Translations under genes and position numbers: made by a program | The notes under the pieces: model-generated | The model's database searches: none | What the model was told of the DNA's origin: nothing | Seen by the model: the letters and a program-made list of their open reading frames with translations, nothing else | Part shown: positions 47,857 to 54,954 of the stretch, one piece after another | Position numbering within the stretch: position 1 is the stretch's first letter | How the letters are laid out: every line of letters begins with the position of its first letter | Assembly (NCBI GenBank): GCA_902771635.1 | Contig: CACXXW010000026.1 | Location: 1 to 54,954 of the forward strand | DNA from: an uncultured Bacteroidia bacterium | GTDB taxonomy: Bacteria; Bacteroidota; Bacteroidia; Bacteroidales; F082 | DNA length: 54,954 nucleotides | Direction: 5' to 3'

Positions 47857-48918
47857 ATGGCATCCGACACCGATAATACCCTCCGCCGCAAAACGCCGCC
47901 CATCGCGCTGGTTTCCATCGCGATTCTGGCTGTGGGCATCGTGCTGTTCGTCCTGAACCTGCGCTACGGCTCGGTGTCGATCCCGTGGAATGAATTCTGG
48001 GACGCGCTGCTGCATGGCGACACGTCGACCTACCGCGCCATCATCCTCGACTACCGCCTGCCACAAGCCATCACGGCGCTGTTGGCTGGCATCGGTCTAT
48101 CGGTATCGGGCCTCCTGATGCAGACCTTGTTCCGCAATCCTTTGGCCGACCCTTCTCTGCTGGGCATCAGCAGCGGCGCGAGCCTCGGCGTGGCCTTCGT
48201 GGTCTTGCTGGGCACGGCTACGGGTCTGTCGGTCAGCACGCTTTCGCTGTGGTCGACCTTCGGCATCACCATAGCGGCTTTCCTGGGCGCCTTCGCGGTG
48301 CTGCTGCTCATCCTCGCCCTTAGCTCGAGGCTCCGCAGCATGGTCAGCCTTGTTTTAGTGGGCATCATGATCGCCTACATCGCAGGCTCGGTCACCGACA
48401 TCCTGAAGTTCTTCAGCCAGAAGGAAGGGCTGCACTCTTTTGTCATCTGGGGCATGGGTAGTTTCTCCAACGTGAGCAAAGCACAACTGCCGTTCTTCGC
48501 CATCGCAGTGGTAGTTGGCACCATAGGCTCGTTCCTGCTCTTCAAGACCTTGAACCTATTGCTGCTCGGCGAGCGTTATGCTGAGAACCTCGGCGTCAAC
48601 ATCCGTCGAAGCAGCATGCTCATCATCCTGGCCTCGGGCTTCCTCACTGCCCTCATCACGGCGTTCTGTGGCCCTATCGCCTTCTTGGGTTTGGCCGTGC
48701 CGCACATCGCACGCTTCCTCTTCCGTAGCAGCGACCACAAGCTGCTCATCCCCGCCACGGCCTTCCTCGGCATGGACCTTGCCTTGTTCTGCAACCTCAT
48801 CGCACGACTGCCATCCTTCGAAGGCAACCTGCCCATCAACTCGGTCACGGCACTGATTGGCGCGCCCATCGTGCTGTGGGTCATCTTCCACCGGCAACGG
48901 TTTAGTCAAACACATTAA
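47857..48918 (+). CDS. BtuC/FecCD-family ABC importer permease
   Basis: A roughly 353-residue inner-membrane permease with about ten helices. Family motifs: LDYRLPQAITALLAGIGLSVSGLLMQTLFRNPLADPSLLGISSGASLG and, near the end, AFCGPIAFLGLAVPHIARFLF. It would import iron-siderophore, heme or cobalamin across the inner membrane with the ATPase encoded 162 bp later. Start MASDTDN fits the promoter at 47829. A substrate-binding protein gene is missing from the neighbourhood, so the substrate is unclear. The gene may be controlled by the attenuator-like leader. Confidence 0.92.
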   Translation: MASDTDNTLRRKTPPIALVSIAILAVGIVLFVLNLRYGSVSIPWNEFWDALLHGDTSTYRAIILDYRLPQAITALLAGIGLSVSGLLMQTLFRNPLADPSLLGISSGASLGVAFVVLLGTATGLSVSTLSLWSTFGITIAAFLGAFAVLLLILALSSRLRSMVSLVLVGIMIAYIAGSVTDILKFFSQKEGLHSFVIWGMGSFSNVSKAQLPFFAIAVVVGTIGSFLLFKTLNLLLLGERYAENLGVNIRRSSMLIILASGFLTALITAFCGPIAFLGLAVPHIARFLFRSSDHKLLIPATAFLGMDLALFCNLIARLPSFEGNLPINSVTALIGAPIVLWVIFHRQRFSQTH

Positions 48919-48926
48919 ATATAAAT

Positions 48927-49067
48927 GGATTGCTTCGCAAGAAATCTATCAAAAATGATATGAAAATCAATCAAAAATCAAAAAAATGTTGAGAGTCAAA
49001 CCTGAAATAAGATTTTTAAGATTTTGAATAATAGATTTTTGAACGATTTCTTGCCGTAAGGCAATCC
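48927..49067. repeat. Inverted-repeat element, GAAATC/TCAAAAATC family, copy 2
   Basis: Left end GGATTGC-TTC-GCAAGAAATC and right end GATTTCTTGCC-GTAA-GGCAATCC are inverted, each with its own hairpin; TATCAAAAAT and ATTTTTGAACG are the inner inverted parts. It sits between the permease and ATPase genes of one transporter, so it is inside the transcript. Confidence 0.65.
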
Positions 49068-49080
49068 CAAAAACACAAAA

Positions 49081-49836
49081 ATGCAAGAGGTCTTAAAAAC
49101 ATCGAACCTACTCATCGGCTACAAAGGCCAAGCCTTGATGCCCGCGATCGACGTGAGCCTCAACGAAGGCGACATCGTAGCTTTGGCGGGTCCCAACGGC
49201 TCGGGCAAGACGACGCTGTTCAAGACGCTGTCGGCCAGCCTCAAACCCGTTAGCGGCGAGGTCAAGTTGTTCGGCAAGGACCTGCGCGACTACTCCCCCA
49301 CTGAGCGCAGCTCCCTCTTCAGCCTCGTGCTGACCGAGAAACCCGATGACCTCTTCCTGAAGGTCTTCGACATCGTGGCCGCCGGTCGATATCCCCACCT
49401 CGGCCTCTTGGCCAAACTGAAAGCCGAAGACGAGCAAATCATCTACGACAGCCTTGAAACCGTCGGCATCAGCCATTTGGTCAACCGCAACTTCATCTCG
49501 CTGAGCGACGGCGAGCAGCAGAAAGTAATGATTTCCAAGGCATTGGTGCAGGACACGCCCCTCATCTTCATGGATGAACCTGCCGCCTTCCTTGACTATC
49601 CAAGCAAGATCGAGTTGGTCAACATCATGCACAAACTCTCGCGCGAGAAACACAAGACCATCCTCTTCAGCAGCCACGACCTGGATTTGCTACTTCGTCA
49701 TGCCGACGTGATGTGGGTTGTCGCGCCCCAACAGCCTTTGCGCCAAGGCACACCGAAAGAATTGGTCGAACAAGGGATTATTGATGAGTATTTTAAGCCG
49801 ATTGTGGCTAAAGAAGAGTTTTATTGGATGAGATAA
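49081..49836 (+). CDS. BtuD/FepC-family ABC importer ATPase
   Basis: A 251-residue ATPase. Walker A GPNGSGKTTLF, Q-loop region FSLVLTEKPDD, signature LSDGEQQK (slightly divergent from LSGGQ), Walker B LIFMDEPAAFLD, and switch His in FSSHDLD. It powers the adjacent permease. It is separated from the permease gene by the repeat element but has the same direction, and the pair is presumed cotranscribed. Confidence 0.92.
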   Translation: MQEVLKTSNLLIGYKGQALMPAIDVSLNEGDIVALAGPNGSGKTTLFKTLSASLKPVSGEVKLFGKDLRDYSPTERSSLFSLVLTEKPDDLFLKVFDIVAAGRYPHLGLLAKLKAEDEQIIYDSLETVGISHLVNRNFISLSDGEQQKVMISKALVQDTPLIFMDEPAAFLDYPSKIELVNIMHKLSREKHKTILFSSHDLDLLLRHADVMWVVAPQQPLRQGTPKELVEQGIIDEYFKPIVAKEEFYWMR

Positions 49837-49845
49837 CTACTTGAA

Positions 49846-51135
49846 TTAATTCTTCAAGCACCCAATCGGCACCACAAACACGCCGTCTTGCCTACGATAA
49901 GCATACTGTCCGCCCGTGAGAACGAGCAACAAATCAGGCTCTCTTATGGGAGTTTGTATTTCCGTTTTGTTATGCTCTTTGATAAGTCTTTGCAATTCCA
50001 ATAGGTGTTTGGCTCCATCCTCGATTTCTGCGCTTCCCAATTTACACTCAATGAGTGCATAACGGCCATCGTTGATATGCAGCACGACATCCGCCTCCAA
50101 ACCATATTTGTCACGATAGTAACCTATATGCGAATCAATATCGGAAGTATAGGCCTTCAAATCCCTGATACACAGTTGTTCAAACAGGAATCCAAAAGTC
50201 TTGAACTGTGTCATCAACGCCTTTGGCGACAGTTGCATAGCCGCCACAGCCACACTCGGATCGCAGAAGGTGCGCTTGGGAGTGCTACGAATGACCGCCT
50301 TACTGCGAATGGCCGGACACCAAGCATCAACATCCTGAATGACAAACAGCTTCTCCAAAGCCGTCACATACGAGGTGAATGTATCCATCGAACAAGTCAT
50401 TTCTTCAGATGCCGAAACATCAGCAAGCAAGGTTGTTTTCTTCGCCAAAGTGGAAATATTGCGGGCATACGAGCGCAAAATCATTCGTGTCAGCTTCTCA
50501 TCCCTATGAACGCCATCTATCCGCGAAATGTCTTCCTTGCAAACGGTTCTGAAATAGTCCTTGGCTACCATTAGTTTCGACTTTTCATCCTTGAGGCGCA
50601 AGGTGGCCGGCCATCCACCGCGACAAGCGGCGAAAATAATATCCTCAATCTGCATATCAGAAACCGCTGCAAAGTCTTGCTGCGGATTATCAAACAATTC
50701 CATCAGACTTACCGCTCCATTGGATTCCTTAGATTCCCAAAGGCTCATAGGAAGCATTTCCATTTTTGAGATACGGCCATTCCCAGAATGGTGTATCTTG
50801 CTTTTATCCACTGCGTTTGAGCCAGTCAAGATAAATTGCCCCTCAAGCCCTCTTTCATCCACCAAAGTACGCACGGCATCCCAAATGACGGGTGCATCCT
50901 GCCATTCATCAATGAGCCGAGGAGTAGCACCTTGCAGCAACAGCGACGGCTTGGTAGCCGCCGTAGTGAGATATTGTTCGCGCATGTCGGGCGACTGCAA
51001 CTTGATGACACTGCCCGCCAATTGTTCTGCCGTGGTGGTTTTTCCACACCACTTGGGGCCTTCAATCAGTACTGCTCCAAAGGCATTCAAACGCTCTTCA
51101 AGTTGGACATCTGCCATCCTTTTGAAATAGTCCAT
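49846..51135 (-). CDS. AAA_14/DUF4143-family ATPase with PD-(D/E)XK-like C-terminus
   Basis: A 429-residue protein. Walker A is GPKWCGKTT at 26-34, Walker B is RLIDEWQDAPVIWD, and sensor region is FILTGSNAVDKSKIHHSGNGRI. The C-terminal DUF4143-type domain has EADVVLHINDGRYALIECKLG, which fits the E-x-K endonuclease pattern. Many Bacteroidetes genomes carry large paralogous families of these ATPases with no settled role. The gene is transcribed away from bipA; between them is a 23-bp repeat array. Another ATPase-nuclease of a different family is at 18464. Confidence 0.85.
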   Translation of the reverse strand: MDYFKRMADVQLEERLNAFGAVLIEGPKWCGKTTTAEQLAGSVIKLQSPDMREQYLTTAATKPSLLLQGATPRLIDEWQDAPVIWDAVRTLVDERGLEGQFILTGSNAVDKSKIHHSGNGRISKMEMLPMSLWESKESNGAVSLMELFDNPQQDFAAVSDMQIEDIIFAACRGGWPATLRLKDEKSKLMVAKDYFRTVCKEDISRIDGVHRDEKLTRMILRSYARNISTLAKKTTLLADVSASEEMTCSMDTFTSYVTALEKLFVIQDVDAWCPAIRSKAVIRSTPKRTFCDPSVAVAAMQLSPKALMTQFKTFGFLFEQLCIRDLKAYTSDIDSHIGYYRDKYGLEADVVLHINDGRYALIECKLGSAEIEDGAKHLLELQRLIKEHNKTEIQTPIREPDLLLVLTGGQYAYRRQDGVFVVPIGCLKN

Positions 51136-51159
51136 AATTCATCTATTTAAAATACGCTG

Positions 51160-51167
51160 CAAAATTA
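51160..51167 (-). promoter_or_regulatory. -7 promoter element of the AAA_14 ATPase gene
   Basis: Minus-strand TAATTTTG, 25 bp upstream of the start at 51135. Confidence 0.6.
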
Positions 51168-51220
51168 TTACAAATAAATGTATTACGCAAATCTATTCTG
51201 TATTTTTTACACATTTTATT

Positions 51221-51312
51221 CGGTGTTTTAGATGTAATTTATTCGGTGTTTTAGATATATTTTGTTCGGTGTTTTAGCGGTAATTTGTTCGGTGTTTTCG
51301 ACATAACAATTT
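51221..51312. repeat. Four tandem 23-bp iterons
   Basis: Units start at 51221, 51244, 51267 and 51290, each exactly 23 bp, with invariant core TTCGGTGTTTT and usually AG after it, then variable AT-rich bases. They lie about 55-150 bp upstream of the ATPase promoter and about 55 bp before the bipA promoter. Regular spacing of about two helical turns suggests a protein-binding array (operator or iteron). Confidence 0.8.
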
Positions 51313-51367
51313 TGCCAAAAAAAAGAGTTTTTCTGGTTGAATTTAACTTCCCAATTTGCATTTTTTG

Positions 51368-51375
51368 TAATTTTG
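51368..51375 (+). promoter_or_regulatory. -7 promoter element of bipA
   Basis: TAATTTTG, with TTGC at about 51355 as a weak -33 box at short spacing; the ATG is at 51408. Confidence 0.6.
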
Positions 51376-51407
51376 CACTTTCAAATATTGCAGCAATTTT
51401 TACTAAA

Positions 51408-53196
51408 ATGCAGAATATCAGAAATATAGCGATTATCGCTCACGTTGACCACGGCAAGACCACCCTCGTGGACCGTATAATCGGACGAAGCCCCTGGCCA
51501 ACTCATTCTCGACAACAACGACCTCGAACGCGAACGCGGCATCACCATCCTCTCGAAGAATGTGTCCGTTCGCTATAAAGATGTCAAAATCAATATCATC
51601 GACACTCCTGGCCACGCCGACTTCGGCGGCGAGGTGGAGCGCGTGCTTAACATGGCTGACGGCGTTTTGCTTTTGGTCGACGCCTTCGAAGGCCCCATGC
51701 CGCAGACCCGTTTCGTGCTGCAAAAGGCCATCGAATTAGGTTTGAAGCCCATCGTGGTCATCAATAAGGTGGACAAGCCCAACTGCCGTCCCGATGAGGT
51801 GCAAGAGGCCGTCTTCGACTTGATGTTCAACCTCGGCGCCACCGAAGACCAGCTGGACTTCCCCACCGTCTACGGTTCATCCAAGCAAGGCTGGATGTCG
51901 GACCACTGGGAAAATGTTACCGATAATGTTTCTTACCTCTTGGATGTCATCATCGACACCATCCCGCCCGCGAAGTTCGAGGAAGGTACACCGCAAATGC
52001 TCATCACCTCTCTTGACTATAGTTCATATGTGGGACGTATCGCTGTGGGTCGTCTGAAACGCGGCACTCTGCAAGCCGGACAGAATGTTTCTTTGGTGAA
52101 ACGCGACGGCTCTGTCACCCGCTCCACTATCAAGGAGCTCTATACCTTTGAAGGTCTGGGCAAGGAACGTACCAAGAAACCCGTCGAGGCTGGCGACATC
52201 ATCGCGCTGATGGGCATCGATGACTTCGAGATCGGCGACACTGTGGCCGACTACGAGAACCCCGAGCCGCTGCCACCCATCCATGTGGATGAGCCTACGA
52301 TGAGTATGCTGTTCACCATCAACAACTCACCCTTCTTTGGCAAGGAAGGTAAATATGTTACCTCACGCCACCTGCGCGAACGTCTTTACAAGGAGACTGA
52401 GAAGAACCTCGCCTTGAAGGTGGAAGACACCGATTCGCCTGATTCTCTGATGGTCTACGGCCGTGGCATCCTGCACCTCAGCATCCTTGTCGAGACCATG
52501 CGTCGCGAAGGTTATGAGTTCCAACTCGGTCAGCCCAAGGTCATTTTGAAATACATCGATGACGTGAAGTGCGAGCCTATCGAATGCCTCACCGTCCTGG
52601 TGCCAGAAGACTTCTCTGGCCGTGTCATCGAGCAGGTCAGCGCACGCAAGGGTGAGATGACCCAAATGGAGCCCAAGGGCGACCGCATGTGCCTCGACTT
52701 TGACATCCCGTCGCGCGGTCTCATCGGCTTGAGAAACACACTGTTGACTGTTACTGAAGGCGAAGCTATTGTCTCCCATCGCTTCAAGGACTATGAACCT
52801 TGGAAGGGCGAAATGCCTTCACGCAATGTCGGAGCCTTGATTTCAATGGAAACAGGACAAGCTATCCCCTACGCCATTTGGAAGTTGCAAGACCGTGGCA
52901 TCTTCTTCGTTAACCCGAATGAAGATGTCTATGCCGGCGAGGTCATCGGAGAGAACACGCGCAGCAACGACATCGTCATCAACGTTTGCAAGACCAAGCA
53001 CCTCACCAACGTGCGTGCCTCGGGTAGCGACGAAGCCATCCGTCTCATCCCGCCTGTACGTTTCTCATTAGAGGAATATATGGAATACATCCGCGACGAT
53101 GAGTATCTTGAGGTGACGCCCAAGAGCCTGCGTCTGCGCAAGATCATCCTCGATGAGCTGGAACGCAAACGCGCCTCACGCCGTGGAGAGGAATGA
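51408..53196 (+). pseudogene. bipA: BipA/TypA translational GTPase, frame broken by a short deletion
   Basis: Ribosome-associated GTPase of the EF-G superfamily. From the ATG at 51408 the frame reads [23 protein letters not shown] and then breaks at about 51483. Shifting by one base restores [29 protein letters not shown] and everything to 53196: [15 protein letters not shown] (G3), [11 protein letters not shown] (G4), the beta-barrel, EF-G-like domains and the C-terminal domain (PVRFSLEEYMEYIRDDEYLEVTPKSLRLRK). About eight codons (the family's LAGxLFRD segment after the P-loop) are missing. All else is intact, which argues for assembly error or a very recent lesion. An internal frame begins at 51562 but would lack the P-loop. 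Confidence 0.9.
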
Positions 53197-53215
53197 TTTT
53201 TGCAAATTAATTTCT

Positions 53216-53247
53216 AAAAAGTCGGGCTATATGTCCGACTTTTTTCG
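53216..53247 (+). terminator. Intrinsic terminator of bipA
   Basis: AAAGTCGG pairs with CCGACTTT around GCTATATG-type loop and is followed by TTTTTT. It lies just after the bipA stop. Confidence 0.8.
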
Positions 53248-53339
53248 TATTATTGCACACTTGTAAACGAGCAAATAACAAGACCCTTCCTTGTTTCATT
53301 GTTTTATTTTATTAATTTGATTATCAAATAAATAAGAAT

Positions 53340-53930
53340 ATGTCAACATTCAAGAAAACCCTTATTATCCTGTTTGTCACGATAGGATTGGCTTCGTGTG
53401 ATGTGCTCACCCAAGTGGCACAAATGGCCAACTTCGCCAACTGCAAGTTCAATTTCAACAGTGTCGACCAGATTCAGATGCTTGGTGTCAACCTGAGCAA
53501 AGGCATGTCGAAGAGCGACCTCAACGCTGCTCAACTGCTTTCGTTAGCCAATGCCCTTGCCAACAAAAAACTGCCCGTATCATTCAATGTGAACGTAGGC
53601 GTCAACAATCCCAATACGATTCCTGCTTCGATGTCCAAAATGGATTACATCGTCAGCCTTAACGGCAAGGAAGTCATCAGCACTACGTTGAACAAGAGTG
53701 TCAGTGTGGGTGCCAACTCAAGCAGCGTGGTCAGTATTCCCATCACCACCGACCTGTTCCAGTTGTTCAGTGGCGAATCGGCTGACGCCTTGCTCAACTT
53801 GGCCTTCAAATTGGCCGGTGCCAGCAGCGAACCCGTCAATGTTGGCCTGAAGGTGAAGCCCTACATCAGCATCAACGGACAACAGCTCGCCTACCCCGAC
53901 TTCATCTCAATGAACAAAGTGTTGAACTAA
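53340..53930 (+). CDS. Lipoprotein with LEA14-like domain
   Basis: A 196-residue lipoprotein: signal sequence and lipobox LASC, cysteine at residue 20. Regular beta strands (VSFNVNVGVNNPNTIPASMSKMDYIVSLNGKEV, VSVGANSSSVVSIPI) are like the LEA type 2 (LEA14/WHy) fold, which this prediction matches weakly. It lies 21 bp before the next gene and probably forms an operon with it. Function unknown. Confidence 0.75.
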   Translation: MSTFKKTLIILFVTIGLASCDVLTQVAQMANFANCKFNFNSVDQIQMLGVNLSKGMSKSDLNAAQLLSLANALANKKLPVSFNVNVGVNNPNTIPASMSKMDYIVSLNGKEVISTTLNKSVSVGANSSSVVSIPITTDLFQLFSGESADALLNLAFKLAGASSEPVNVGLKVKPYISINGQQLAYPDFISMNKVLN

Positions 53931-53951
53931 CCCACAGAAAACAATCAAGAA

Positions 53952-54743
53952 ATGGCGGATTTTAGCAAAGAAAGACGCTTCAGTATCGACCCTGGAAAAG
54001 GGAAAAAAATGGATGGTTGTCCCTACTCAATATATGAGGATGGGCGTGATGTGAAGGACTATATGATCCCTCCAAAAGGCTATAAATTCAAAGGTTTTCG
54101 TTTTGACCCCGATGCCAGCAACCAAATTTACGATGGCAGGCTCATCGCTGAATACGAAAAGGAACCATTCAATGACATTCTCAAGTCGAATCTCTGGAAA
54201 TTCATCCTCGCCTTGGTCATTATCGCCGTCATCACGGTGGTAGTCATTCTGGCGGTCAATGTGTTCAACAAGCCTAAGACCGACAAACCGACCAAGAAGC
54301 CTGAGACCACAACCTTGGTGAAGGATACAGTGAAGGAAAAGGACAAAGTGCAGCCCGCTGGAAAGAACGCTCCAGTTCCTGCGAAGGACACTGTCAAGCC
54401 TAACGATAAGGATAATGCTGCTGTTCTCGACCTTAATGCCAAGAAAGACAACATGAAGGAAGAGCCACAACCCGCCACTGATGACCCCAATGTTCAATTC
54501 AAGCAGGCGTTCTGGAGCTTGATCCATCAGCGTACCATCATGATGGACCCATACGACCTCTTATACAAGGACAACAAAAACAAGGTGGAAGGCGAAGAGT
54601 ATGAGTATCTTAGATATACCATCTTGGAAAACTTCGCTTCCTTCAAGGCTTGGTCTAGCAAACTGCACAAGGTTCCCGTTTCCGAGTTGGAATCCATCAA
54701 CACCATCAAAGATCTGAAGAGCAAACTGAATGAGATAAAATAA
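53952..54743 (+). CDS. Membrane-anchored protein with N-terminal conserved domain
   Basis: A 263-residue protein with one membrane segment (FILALVIIAVITVVVILAVNV, about 84-105). Before it are about 80 cytosolic residues (PPKGYKFKGFRFDPD) that I do not recognise but that look like a short beta domain. After it comes a Lys/Pro/Thr-rich linker and a helical C-terminal domain (VQFKQAFWSLIHQRTI ... EYLRYTILENFASFKAWSSKL). It might be a division or secretion anchor. It follows the LEA-like lipoprotein gene. Confidence 0.75.
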   Translation: MADFSKERRFSIDPGKGKKMDGCPYSIYEDGRDVKDYMIPPKGYKFKGFRFDPDASNQIYDGRLIAEYEKEPFNDILKSNLWKFILALVIIAVITVVVILAVNVFNKPKTDKPTKKPETTTLVKDTVKEKDKVQPAGKNAPVPAKDTVKPNDKDNAAVLDLNAKKDNMKEEPQPATDDPNVQFKQAFWSLIHQRTIMMDPYDLLYKDNKNKVEGEEYEYLRYTILENFASFKAWSSKLHKVPVSELESINTIKDLKSKLNEIK

Positions 54744-54749
54744 TTGTTT

Positions 54750-54820
54750 GGCTATCAGCTGTAAGTGATTACCTATCAGCAAAATGCTGACTGTTGAAAG
54801 CTGATGGCTAATAGCTGATA
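54750..54820. repeat. AGCTATCAGC-type palindromic element, copy 2
   Basis: GGCTATCAGCTG ... CTATCAGC is mirrored by GCTGATGGCTAATAGCTGAT, with an internal GCTGACTGTTGAAAGC. It fills the gap before gcvP and matches the element at 24478-24550. Confidence 0.6.
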
Positions 54821-54855
54821 CCAACTAGAAATACAACAACTTAAACAAATCAAAT

Positions 54856-54954
54856 ATGATCAGAAACAACTTCATCAAACGCCACAACGGCCCCACCGCA
54901 TCGGATGCTGAAAAGATGCTCAAGGTCATCGGCGTGAAATCGCAAGAACAACTT
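54856..54954 (+). CDS. gcvP: Glycine dehydrogenase (decarboxylating), N-terminal fragment at window edge
   Basis: The first 33 codons read MIRNNFIKRHNGPTASDAEKMLKVIGV and match the P-protein N-terminus, where F-x-x-RHNGP and an E-x-ML-x-x-IG spacing are characteristic. It continues past the window end, so only the start is visible. GcvP is the PLP enzyme of the glycine cleavage system that decarboxylates glycine onto lipoylated GcvH. Confidence 0.85.
   Translation, partial: MIRNNFIKRHNGPTASDAEKMLKVIGVKSQEQL

Noticed and set aside
51562..53196. Separate start of bipA at 51562 as the true gene
   Set aside because: It would lack the P-loop found in frame at 51408-51482; a frame break is the better explanation.

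Overview
The window looks like chromosomal DNA of an uncultured gut- or rumen-type member of the order Bacteroidales. The evidence is promoters of the Bacteroidetes -7 type (TAnnTTTG), A-rich translation starts without Shine-Dalgarno sites, a large secreted GH2 beta-galactosidase, C10 (streptopain-type) proteases with type-IX-like C-terminal tails, TonB and PorT-type outer-membrane proteins, and a sirtuin without zinc cysteines. No rRNA, tRNA, transposase, integrase or CRISPR-Cas gene was seen. Assignment below order level is not supported.

Layout. Positions 1-10.1 kb are read mostly on the minus strand: recA, a TPR lipoprotein, a TGS-uridine-kinase fusion, NAD synthetase, a Bro-N protein, a hotdog thioesterase, a GH2 beta-galactosidase, and the C-terminal stump of a MalY/PatB aminotransferase running off the left edge. 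A likely small structured RNA lies beside recA (10.35-10.48 kb). Next come a possible nuclease-domain protein, a secreted EEP-family phosphohydrolase, a class III sirtuin, a MATE exporter, NAD(P)HX repair (NnrE-NnrD), a secreted YD-like protein, a small membrane protein and a HAD phosphatase. From 18.4 to 29.1 kb the plus strand carries an ATPase-nuclease fusion, a TIR-WG-repeat protein abutting tex, and a complete RND efflux operon. From 29.3 to 38.9 kb there are four tandem C10 protease genes, two intact and two broken. Then follow a PorT-like protein, rimM-trmN6 (minus), a 10TM metal exporter, a four-helix-bundle/zinc-ribbon protein, a TPP riboswitch with its TonB receptor, a PreA-like oxidoreductase, a BtuCD-type importer, an AAA_14 ATPase with a 23-bp iteron array upstream, bipA, a lipoprotein, a membrane-anchored protein and the start of gcvP.

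Functional themes are NAD metabolism (nadE, NnrE-NnrD, sirtuin, TIR domain), envelope traffic (RND pump, TonB/TPP-riboswitch uptake, BtuCD, MATE, metal exporter) and secreted degradation (beta-galactosidase, C10 proteases).

Two things stand out. First, several genes carry short internal deletions that break the frame, including recA and bipA, which are normally intact. This points either to assembly error or to real gene decay and must be settled before biological interpretation. Second, intergenic regions are crowded with at least eight distinct palindromic repeat families. One degenerate copy appears to form the new 3' end of the sirtuin gene. The best candidates for undescribed biology are the structured RNA next to recA, the 23-bp iterons upstream of the AAA_14 ATPase, and the TIR-WG gene fused transcriptionally to tex.
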